A DNA stretch of 26,994 bases. It comes from Phytophthora quininea (Eukaryota > Oomycota > Peronosporomycetes > Peronosporales > Peronosporaceae). A program made the translations under genes and the position numbers. This document shows positions 9,163-16,745 of this stretch, piece after piece. Every line of letters starts with the position of its first letter. Within the stretch, counting starts at the first letter, position 1. The DNA lies in NCBI GenBank assembly GCA_011947345.1, contig JAAVTG010000194.1, forward strand, positions 1 to 26,994, read 5' to 3'. The notes under the pieces were generated by a model. That model was not told where the DNA came from. It searched no databases and saw only the letters and a program-made list of their open reading frames with translations.

Positions 9163-11271
9163 GATGCTCTTGCGCTTCTTTTTCTTCGAGAGCTTGGTGT
9201 TTAAAGTGCAGTTGACGGGTGAGAGCGTCGGGTGGCATTGCGAGCAGAGCTTGCTCGTCCTGAACTCATCCATGCAAGCCACCGTTGGGCGCTTCCGCAG
9301 CGCCTGCTTCAAGCCCTTCACCGGACTCGACGCGTGGCCCCTGATACCATTGCGTCTGCTCCAGTCCCAGTACGCCACGCACGTCAACCGACTGGCAGTG
9401 GGGACAATGCGCTTGGCGATCGCGTCGACTGCCACGCAAGCCATGCGAAGAACTTCCACTTGCGGAACGGCCGGTCAGCAAACTGCATCACAAACTCCAC
9501 GTGAGACCAGAAATACTGCAGATTTCCCAGGTAGGTAGCGTAGCTTGAACGACGGCATCGCTGCAATTATCTTCTGGTACTCTGGGTGCGACCGTCGCTG
9601 CCCTTCATTCCACGCCCGGAAGCGATTGAAACCAGCCAAGTGACGGTACTCGCGCGTGGTCACCTGCACGATATCCCGATCGTTGCGATGTTTGGGGGCT
9701 TGGCTCTACGAGTCCAGCGAGGGTGATCTTTTCGCTTTGATCCACACTGAGGTCGTCTACGCCTTGTGTCACGCCACAAGTCCTCTCGCACCGCAGTGAC
9801 CAAAGCTCGCATTCCGGGATCAAGTCCAATGAAGACGTCAGGTTCGTATCCAGCAGGAACCACGGGGCCTTCCTTCTTCTCCGACGTCATATCATCCTCT
9901 GTATTCGGTAGAAACAATAAGATCGAGACGCTGTACCCGTCCGCCGTGATTTAGTTAGCAAAGAGGTGGCTGGCGTGCTCGTACTTCTCCTCCACCGGCA
10001 GCTGCAGGAACTCGTTCTTCGTCAGGGGCTAGTCTTCCGTTCTAGTTTCAAAGCACGTAATGTCAAACTCATTTCGCAGGACCTCCCATCGGTCAGCTTT
10101 ATAGGATGGCGTTAACAGCGGAATCTCTGGAAGGTTTCCATCGTAGTCGTGTACGCGTTTCTTGATGCGCGAATAAAAACCCTGATAACGTCGAACCATT
10201 ATCGCGATGTGCAATGGCGAGTAGACCGTCGACACCAGAAACAATGAAAACGCTCGTATGCCTTTTCGTTCGGGCACTCTGCCATTCGCCTCTCAACGAC
10301 CCCTTGAAACTCCCAAATCAGTTAAATATAAAATTCTGTTCCGTTTTCTTTTATGTGGCTGGCCGATGGGATCCATTCCTCACTCCATGCGGTTTCCCAC
10401 GGCGTGAGGATATCGCGCATCGGAAGCGCTTCCAGAATCTCCGTCTCCTCAGAGTTGCAGCAGGCACGCATTATCGTCCTTACGGGATCATTTTTCTCGT
10501 CTTCTGCAGCTTTGTCAGCTCGCTACCAAGGCCATCGAAGGTGATGCGGACGTAGAGCCTCAAACAGATGTAAAAATGCTCACGTATCATCACGGCAGCA
10601 TTCACAACCATTTGCGAGCGAAGTTCCTGTTTGAGTTCGCTAAACCCAGTCTGATGTTTAACCGGTGCGACACCAGCACGGCCCCGGTGCGGTTCATAGA
10701 GCTGAATAGACTCCCATAAAGCGGGGTGTTTTACAGCAATACGATGCCTTTGACCGGTAGGGCAGACACCAGAGCAGCAATGATAAAAGAGCATCGCATC
10801 GTATTCAGGAAGGGAGATTGTTCTCCAGACATCGCAGCGTGTGCAAGTTAACGAGGTGCCATGTCTCGAGTTCTGGTGGATCTTGTCACGAAGAATAGTA
10901 TCCGAACAAATTATCTCCAGCTGATAAACAACGATGTTATAGCCCTCCCTTTTCTTGAACATTTCCTCTACGATCGTCCCAACGGACTTTCGTCGCTGAG
11001 ACTCTTCCGAATTCTGTCTCTTCGGGGCGTGCGGCTCTGCGGTTGTCGTCTTGGACATCTCTTGGACCTCATCATGTACACCTTGCGTGTCCGCTTCAGC
11101 TGATGCTTCATCTGGGCCCTGGCTTTCCACAACGGTCTTAAACGGAGCCCACGCATCAGGATATTGGGTCTCTTCGACTGATTCGAAGAGCTGGTGCCAG
11201 TCGTCGAGGTCTTGCGTCTCCTCGACGACACCGCTGCCGTCAGGGTAGTCGGTCCTCTTGCGCCTGACCAT
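9158..11271 (-). pseudogene. Fanzor (eukaryotic TnpB-like RNA-guided nuclease), 5' part with N-terminal zinc-finger-like extension
   Basis: The N-terminal ~260 residues (11271-10480) are one open frame: an acidic region, a CW-like zinc finger (CTRCDVWRTI ... FYHCCSGVC), then the Fanzor N-terminal segment MVVNAAVMIREHFY. Downstream pieces, in shifting frames, keep the family order: ITADGYSVSIL before the RuvC-I motif FIGLDPGMRALV (~9830); TTREYRHLAGFNRFRAWN (~9610-9660); a helical region FRKWKFFAW (~9450); and CMDEFRTSKLCSQCH (~9230-9270), the conserved DE[FY]RTSK plus first zinc-ribbon cysteines. Family knowledge: Fanzors are RNA-guided DNA endonucleases of eukaryotic mobile elements. The copy is dead, with in-frame TAG at 10029-10031 and TAA at 9951-9953, another stop near 10320, several frameshifts, and the LTR element between the two zinc-ribbon halves. 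The 3' part is at 4793-4952. The ATG at 11271 is the first in the frame. Confidence 0.82.
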
Positions 11272-11547
11272 GACTGAAGTTCGGGGTGTTGAACCGGGAC
11301 TTAAAGTGGGGGCCGGCGAGCGAAACAGACGCCCAGGAAGTTCGCCTCTAGTGTGTCTGGCAAAAGTGAAAGTGAGATGTGTTTGATCGCGGCACGAGCA
11401 GCTCTCGCAGGTACGTGAGAGTTGAGAGGAGCAGTTTGAATGTTTTGCTAACTTGTTTCTTCTGCAGCAGATCCTCCTGCTTCCACTTGCACCGTCCAGT
11501 GCAGATTCAACTCTGAGGCCCCACGCCTCATGCTACAAACATGCATA
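11270..11547 (+). other. Possible spliced plus-strand transcript cut by the Tc1 insertion
   Basis: A well-formed intron is visible at 11411-11467: GTACGT donor, TTGCTAAC branch site and TTCTTCTGCAG acceptor, 57 nt. Upstream, an ATG at 11270 overlaps the Fanzor start on the other strand, and a second ATG lies at 11377. Splicing from the second keeps a frame open through 11468-11547, and if the Tc1 element and one TA are removed it continues past 13111 for ~45 codons. The predicted peptide is Cys/Ser-rich and matches no family I know. It could be part of the host gene that was hit, or only a transcribed leader. Weak support apart from the intron. Confidence 0.28.
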
Positions 11548-11746
11548 CAGTGCGCGTCGAAATTATAGCCGCATCCGAAAAATGACTCTCTCGAGCCGAC
11601 ACTTTCGCTTTCCTACCAAAGCTGCTCTGCAGGAGACACGAAAAGCAATAGAAAGCACGTGCACAAAGTAGAATCGGAAAAGCTGGTGTTGGTGTCGAGC
11701 TATCGGCGAAAAATTGGAATCAACTCGGGTCAAAATTATAGCCGCA
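11548..11746 (+). repeat. Left inverted repeat of the Tc1 element
   Basis: 199 bp, near-identical in inverse complement to 12912-13110. The outer motif GAAATTATAGCCGCA (~11559-11573) recurs as AAAATTATAGCCGCA at 11732-11746 in the same orientation. Small differences to the right copy are visible, for example CATCC versus CACCC near the outer end. Confidence 0.9.
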
Positions 11747-11879
11747 CCTTGGCTATTTTTCTGACCGGACGTAATAAACAACGAAAACGCGTCTGTAATC
11801 GTATAATAAAAGGAATAAGGAAATAGCCATTTGAAAGGCAATTCGGGAGCCACTCGTCGATTCCCTGAGGGAAATCAAC

Positions 11880-12885
11880 ATGCCGCGAGGCACGCAGTTG
11901 AGCGAGGACGTGTGTGGCAAGATCATCCGCTGGATTAGAGAAGGAAAAAGCAACAGAGGTATTGCTAGGCAGCTTAGACGTGATGAGAAGGCTGTCAGGA
12001 ACCTCTTGAAGCGCGGCATGGCGGCATCAGTGACGAAGAGAACCGACAGGAAGCGGAAAATCAACAGTCGAGAGGCCAGGCGCGTTTTTCGGCTGGCTGT
12101 TGTGGGCAACCTGTCAGCCAAACAGATATGGCCACTGCTGCCATGCCTTCCTAGCAAGTCGACCGTGCTTCGAGTGCTACGAAACCATCGCTATGCTACC
12201 TATGCTAAGAGCAAACTCACTCCAACGCTCAAACCTCACCACAGGGTGGCCAGGTTAGCCTTCGCAAACCGTAACAGTGGCAAACGGGTGTTCTGGAGGC
12301 GGATAATCTTCACTGATGAGAAGAAATTTAATCTGGACGGCCCGGACGGCTTCCGTTTCTACTGGCACGACTTGCGCACCAAACCAAAATACATGTCGAA
12401 ACGGGTAAACGGCGGGGAAGCGTCATGATCTGGGCTGGAGTGAACTGGTATGGCAATACCGAGCTGATCTTCTTAAAGGGCAAGCACAATGCTTTAAGCT
12501 ACACCAAAACGCTGAGCGACGGCCTGCTTCCTTAGATGAGAGAACTTCGTTCGAAATTGGGGGATTTGGGCCTATTGTTCAACAAGATAATGCATCTATT
12601 CACTCGGCAAGGCTCACTAAGAACTTCCTGGCTACTGAAAGCATTGAACCGCTCCCTTGGCCGGCTAAAAGCCCTGATTTGAGCGTCATCGAGAACGTGT
12701 GGGGGCTTCTAGCTCGCCGAGTCTACGCCAATGGACGTCAATTTGATAGACCTGCCGATTTGATCAAGCAGATTAAGTTAGAATGGGATCGTATTGATCC
12801 AGACTACATCAAGAAGTTAGTTCGAAGCATACCGAGACGGTTGGAAGCGACACGGCTGCTGAAAGGAGCGAAGACACCTTACTAG
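11880..12885 (+). CDS. Tc1/mariner transposase (DD34E)
   Basis: About 335 residues, the usual length for Tc1 transposases. The N-terminus is a helix-turn-helix DNA-binding region (IRWIREGKSNRGIARQL and a second helix pair around FRLAVVGNLSAKQIW). The catalytic triad is visible: first Asp in IIFTDEKKFN, second in QQDNASIH, and Glu in LSVIENVWG, with exactly 34 residues between the second Asp and the Glu. The enzyme cuts and rejoins the element at TA sites in the nucleus. Two one-base losses break the frame, in the G run at 12414-12417 and the TT at 12532-12533. Each restores the conserved reading when corrected, so I favour sequence error over decay. The ATG at 11880 is the first in the frame and gives a normal N-terminus. 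Stop at 12883-12885. Confidence 0.9.
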
Positions 12886-12911
12886 TTTATAGTTAACGTT
12901 GGCCATTTTGA

Positions 12912-13110
12912 TGCGGCTATAATTTTGACCCGAGTTGATTCCAGTTTTTCGCCAATAGCTCGACACCAACACCAGCTTTTCCGATTCTACTTTGTGCACG
13001 TGCTTTCTATTGCTTTTCGTGTCTCCTGCAGAGCAGCTTTGGTAGGAAAGCGAAAGTGTCGGCTCGAGAGAGTCATTTTTCGGGTGCGGCTATAATTTCG
13101 ACGCGCACTG
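12912..13110 (-). repeat. Right inverted repeat of the Tc1 element
   Basis: Inverse complement of 11548-11746, also 199 bp. The two AATTATAGCCGCA motifs (inverse orientation) sit at ~12912-12926 and ~13085-13099. Confidence 0.9.
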
Positions 13111-13672
13111 TACAAGCTACAGCAAACTATTCCTTCTTTCCTGAGTCCTTTCGCTGCTGCTTGCCTCTGTCTTCCTTCACCTTTCGCAGCATCCGTCGCT
13201 GCCAAACTTCAGTAGTGTCCAACTGACTTGAGGGACCAGGCCACCATCGCAACAACATGATCTTCGGCTTAATGTCGACCGACCTTCACACTGTGGCCTC
13301 AACTTCACCACGTCCAGAAGCTGCCCCCAGCACGAGTTGCAGTGAATGGCAGATTGGTGACTTCAACATTGGGGCATACAAAGTTATATATAAATCCGGG
13401 TCAGTCCCGCCTGGCGGCTATCGTGATCAATCTGTGATCTCCTGGCACGGTCTCTGGTTGCCGCATGCACAAGCTGATCGGCGAGATTATCTTGGTGACA
13501 CTGCGTCACTGGGATCTAGTCTCAAGGCAAACGTGTTCTTCTGCCAGCGAAGCCCTACTCGTGTTAGTGCGGCTTCGAAAGCAACTGCAATGCACTTCAG
13601 AACATTCCAATGCGAGATCGACTGACGGACAGACTTTCAATGAAAATGTATATTGTCATTACACAGTTGTTG
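13111..13672. other. Region without a supported gene
   Basis: About 560 bp between the Tc1 element and the next minus-strand gene. A 122-codon plus frame (13257-13625) has no family resemblance and mixed codon use, so I do not call it. The first ~100 bp are pyrimidine-rich and may continue the possible transcript interrupted by the Tc1 element. A TATATAAAT stretch lies near 13386. Nothing else stands out. Confidence 0.4.
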
Positions 13673-14122
13673 CTACGTCTCGGGAAGTTTTCCAACCGCC
13701 AGCTTGCGGTACTTGTCGATGAGCTGAGCTGTGGTTTGGTCAGGAGGAGGGAACTGCCCAGACTTTAGCTCGCGCGGCGGGTTGTACACGTTGTTGACAA
13801 AGCCCCTCTCCAGTTTTGCTTCACGAACCGGTCTGCCTTTGATGAATTCTTGCCGTCGAAGCTCGCTGTCAGTCTCTTCGTCGAGTGGGAAGGCTTCGTG
13901 CTGACCGAAAGCAGACATTGGGGGTTTCCGGCTTTGGGTCGTTTTGCCAGAGCTTTTACCTTTTACAGAGGAAGAGGCATTCGTGCATTTCGCTGGAGTG
14001 AGTAGCTGGGTGAGCTCCGTGACGCTCATACCAGTCTTGACGGGGGTCGACGAGGCTCTTTTGCTTGACGGACTCCGAGGGCTCTTGACGCTGCCGATGG
14101 AGTTGCTTAGGTGATCAAACAT
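13673..14122 (-). CDS. Hypothetical protein, Ser/Lys/Pro-rich
   Basis: An intact 149-residue frame starting MFDHLSNSIGSVKSPRSP. The N-terminal third is Ser/Pro/Lys-rich and likely disordered. It holds several SP sites (KSPRSPSS) of the kind phosphorylated by proline-directed kinases, and SVTELTQLLTP may form a short amphipathic helix. The C-terminal half is charged and better ordered (EFIKGRPVREAKLERGFVNN, then a conserved-looking NPPRELKSGQFPPPD). I do not recognise a family. A core-promoter-like sequence lies 20-42 nt upstream of the ATG, supporting an independent gene. Alternatively it is the last exon of the spliced minus-strand gene whose tail reaches this point; two missing bases near 14118 would be needed to join them. 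Confidence 0.6.
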   Translation of the reverse strand: MFDHLSNSIGSVKSPRSPSSKRASSTPVKTGMSVTELTQLLTPAKCTNASSSVKGKSSGKTTQSRKPPMSAFGQHEAFPLDEETDSELRRQEFIKGRPVREAKLERGFVNNVYNPPRELKSGQFPPPDQTTAQLIDKYRKLAVGKLPET

Positions 14123-15033
14123 CCTCGCCGCTGACTTTATTCAAGAAAATCGTCAGCGAAGTGAACTCGCGGCTCGTGTCGTACGACAACGACGTACACT
14201 TGGGCGATGGCCGAACGTGACGACCTGCGAGGCCATGCAAGCGCTACACAGCAAAATAAGTATAGCAGTTTAGCAATAGACTATCTTAATGCGGTTCGTG
14301 CTACAAACGTACCCGTATTCGTCGTGACCGGGTGGAAACAAACCGTGCAGATCTGCTTTGTTGTTCCCACGCTCGACGCTGCCTTTGCTGCTGGATTCTG
14401 CCGGTGGCAATCGCAAGTTGCTGGGGTCGACACTGATCACGCGCGGCGTTGCAAAATGTTCCACCGCCGGCAAGTACGAGGTGGCAGGCGGCAGTGTCGA
14501 GAACTCGGGGCGGGCACGACGCTCCACGAGCGAGCTGGCCAGCAAATCCGCCGACTGGTTGATGAACTATTCCATCAGAAAAGAAATAGAAAGCAAAAGG
14601 TTACGAACATGCGTAGTAAAGATGAGATTTCAAGATTGTCAACGTCTTGAGCTGGAGAGTCTTACGCTGGAGTGGTTGCGAGGGTTCTGTGCCAAGCGAG
14701 CATCGTCCTGAACTGAGACCGAGTAGAAGCGCGGGTTCTATCGGGTAGAGAGAGAGAGAGACCAAGTCCAGTCAGACGTTGCATGCCGACACTATTTCAA
14801 CGGATGCAAGTGATCACCTTGTTGAAGTTGAGCTGCTGGTAGCTGTCGGCCAGCTGGCGCTCCAAGCAGAACGGATTCGCCTCCAGGTCGACCTGCGGCA
14901 CGCGCAGCCTCTTCTTGGCGAGGCTCGTGGCCAACGGGTCGGCCCGGTCGCGGTGGAACTTGAGCAGCTCGTGCTGCATCTCGCGCTCGCGACGGCGGTC
15001 CGCGATGGACACGGGCGGGCGCTGGGCCGTCAT
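14115..15033 (-). CDS. Hypothetical spliced protein (four exons, last one tentative)
   Basis: Exon 1 (15033-14818) starts MTAQRPPVSIADRRRERE and is charged and helical. Intron 1 is 14817-14708 (GTGATC...TTCAG), containing a CT run. Exon 2 is 14707-14666 (14 codons). Intron 2 is 14665-14567 (GTAAGA...GGAATAG). Exon 3 is 14566-14313, a Pro/Ser-rich stretch with good G/C third positions. Intron 3 is probably 14312-14244 (GTACGT, branch GCTAAAC, TGTGTAG). Phases agree across the first two introns. Exon 4 (14243-14115) needs one missing base near 14218 to give its best frame, which stops at TGA 14115-14117. No domain or signal peptide is recognised. The first three exons are well supported by splice sites and codon use; the 3' end is not. 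Confidence 0.55.
14143..14164 (-). promoter_or_regulatory. INR/FPR-like core promoter for the 13673-14122 gene
   Basis: On the minus strand TCACTTC (14164-14158) matches the oomycete initiator consensus YCAYTYY, and GATTTTCTT (14151-14143) follows as an FPR-like T-rich box. The spacing to the ATG is ~36-42 nt, typical of oomycete genes. It overlaps the tentative last exon of the upstream gene, so either that exon or this promoter could be wrong. Confidence 0.4.
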
Positions 15034-15675
15034 GGTTGTGCGCCAAGCGTTTTGCTCGATAGAGAGGAAGGCCTTGACGGATTCTCTCCTTCTCGAGCTG
15101 GAGACTCCAGCGGAGAACGCGCTCTATAGTTAGTTGTTGCCAACAACTTGCTGGTCTCTCAAACGTTTGGGAAAGGATATTCCTGGCGGAGCGTAGCTCT
15201 CCAAGTGCAGGTCTGCTGCGGTTGACCACAGTACATGTGCATCGGTAGATCCAACCTTCACTAGCGCAAGCTCTTGCTTGAACCCTGGATACAGATCCGC
15301 GGGGGTGCAACAGCAACTTGTTGACCATCACTCTGCAGGATCAATCACTACATTTCTGATCCCATGAGAATCAACCCGCACAACGCCGTCGCCCCAAAGC
15401 ATTCAGCGCCGACGGTTGTCGGCGTCCGGCTCCATGAGGCTGCGGCAGCACCTCGCAACCGGAGCCAGGAGAAGAATAAGCGGCGCCAACTTGCTCCAGC
15501 GCGACGGCTAGCGGTCATATAGTAGCGACTTCGCGACGATGAGCCTGTCATTTCTCCGCCCCCTCCTCCGCACAGCTGCGTCGTCCATCTCTTCCCATGC
15601 CTCGGGCCTTGTCTTTCCTCCCCGCGGTCACAACTCAACTTGCTTGGAACGGGGCAAGCTATTCAACCCTCTCAC
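15034..15675. other. Divergent intergenic region with a palindrome and possible initiator
   Basis: About 640 bp between the minus-strand hypothetical gene and the second PX gene. It contains a perfect 8+1+8 palindrome AGTTGTTG-C-CAACAACT at 15132-15148 and an initiator match TCATTTC at 15548-15554, ~125 nt upstream of the PX start codon. Short frames from 15539 and 15597 precede the PX start in other frames and could be upstream ORFs. No gene is supported. Confidence 0.4.
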
Positions 15676-16574
15676 ATGCAGTCCGTCGTGTCCCGAGGCC
15701 TGCAGCTCGAGGCGGCTGTGGACCGCCTGCCGGACTGGTACTTCCACGACGTCAAGAAGCCGCACTCGCCGCCCGCGCTGGGCCCGCTATGCGAGACCGC
15801 CGCCGTCACTGAGGACAAGCCGCAGCCCGTGGCCGAGCCGCTGTCCAACGCCACCATGAGCTCTGACGACGAGATGGAGCTCGAGAAGCTGCACAAACCC
15901 GCGCCGGACGACCGCGTGCGGTCCGTCTCTAGCAGACGCTCCACGGCCTCGTCCACAGCCAGCTACACAGACCTGTTGCTCTCGGGCTTCAGCATGCGCG
16001 GCCGCGAGAAGAGGGTCATGTACCACATCGACGTGGTGGACCACGACGCCCCGCTCCAGACCTACACGATCCGCCGCAGCTACTCGGACTTCAAGGACCT
16101 GCACTTGCAGCTCAGTGAGATCCTGGAGAACCGGCAGCAGTACTACCACAGCAAAGCCGCCTCGAGACTCGCCCGGGGACTGGCGCCGCTCGCCAAGGAC
16201 ACAATGACACCGGAAGACAAGCTGGAGCGCGCTGTCATGGCATTCGCGCTGCCGGCGCTGCCCCACGCAGGCTTCCTGACCTTTGGAAGCGCCACGACCG
16301 AGCGCACCTGCAGTCGCGCTGCGAGAGCTTCCAGGAGCTGCTCGGGGCCGTGCAGAGACAGCCATTCCTGCGAGAATCCTTCGCCATGCAAAAGTTTCTC
16401 AGCGTCGCGCCGTGCGCCATCCGAGACCGAGGCTCGTCCTATGTGTCACTGTGCGAGTACAGCGTGCCCACGCTCAATCCAAAGGAGGAGCAGCGGGAAC
16501 GCAAGCGACGAGCACAAGAATACCGACGAAACAGCAGCTCCAGCACACCCTCGGCGCGCAGGGTCGAGTACTGA
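15676..16574 (+). CDS. PX-domain protein, paralogue of the 507-1409 gene
   Basis: About 299 residues. The N-terminal ~110 residues are Ser/Pro-rich and acidic (SSDDEMELEKLH). The PX domain follows, with VMYHIDVVDHDAPLQTYTI and RRSYSDFKDLHLQL, again the RR[F/Y]xxFxxLH phosphoinositide-binding signature, and LPALPHAG at the C-terminal side. The frame breaks at 16282-16284 (TTT). Adding one T gives FWKRHD, which aligns with YLKRHD at the same place in the intact first PX gene, so the break is very probably an error. The tail RGSSYVSLCEYSVP and the charged C-terminal helix match the paralogue. I chose the ATG at 15676 because it opens the conserved frame; an in-frame ATG upstream is lacking. The likely role is endosomal membrane recruitment; partners unknown. 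Confidence 0.83.
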
Positions 16575-16745
16575 CAGACGAAGCAGATCGGATGGACTCG
16601 TATCGTGCAGGTATTCCTAGGGACCGTGTGACGGGTGTCGAATAGTTTACTAGTAGTTATAACACTTTGATATGTACACGACACATGCTCTTGCATGTTA
16701 TGCGGCTAGCAAAGATGACTAAAGAAGAACGCCATGCGATTTCAG

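Larger units (their letters stand above)
11548..13110 (+). mobile_element. Tc1/mariner DNA transposon (DD34E) with long IR/DR ends
   Basis: A 1563-bp element beginning CAGTGCGCGTCGAAATT and ending with its inverse complement, flanked by TA on both sides (11546-11547 and 13111-13112), the TA duplication of this superfamily. Inverted repeats of 199 bp bracket a single transposase gene. Each repeat carries two directly repeated copies of the motif AATTATAGCCGCA, one at the outer and one at the inner end, which is the IR/DR layout seen in Sleeping Beauty-like Tc1 elements, where these are transposase-binding sites. With two one-base corrections the transposase reads through, so the copy may be recent. 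Confidence 0.93.

Noticed and set aside
10480..11271. Treating the N-terminal Fanzor extension as a separate gene
   Set aside because: The frame is open without a stop from the zinc finger into the Fanzor N-terminal motif, so a fusion is simpler.
13257..13625. Plus-strand 122-codon ORF
   Set aside because: No domain, mixed third-base use, no promoter or splice support.
14747..14761. (GA)n microsatellite
   Set aside because: Short and inside the predicted first intron, where it reads as a CT tract on the sense strand; ordinary.
15240..15340. Minus-strand A-box (TGGTCAACAAG) and B-box-like (GGTTCAAGC) spacing, as in a tRNA or SINE
   Set aside because: The B box is imperfect, and no cloverleaf, poly-A tail or target duplication could be found by eye.
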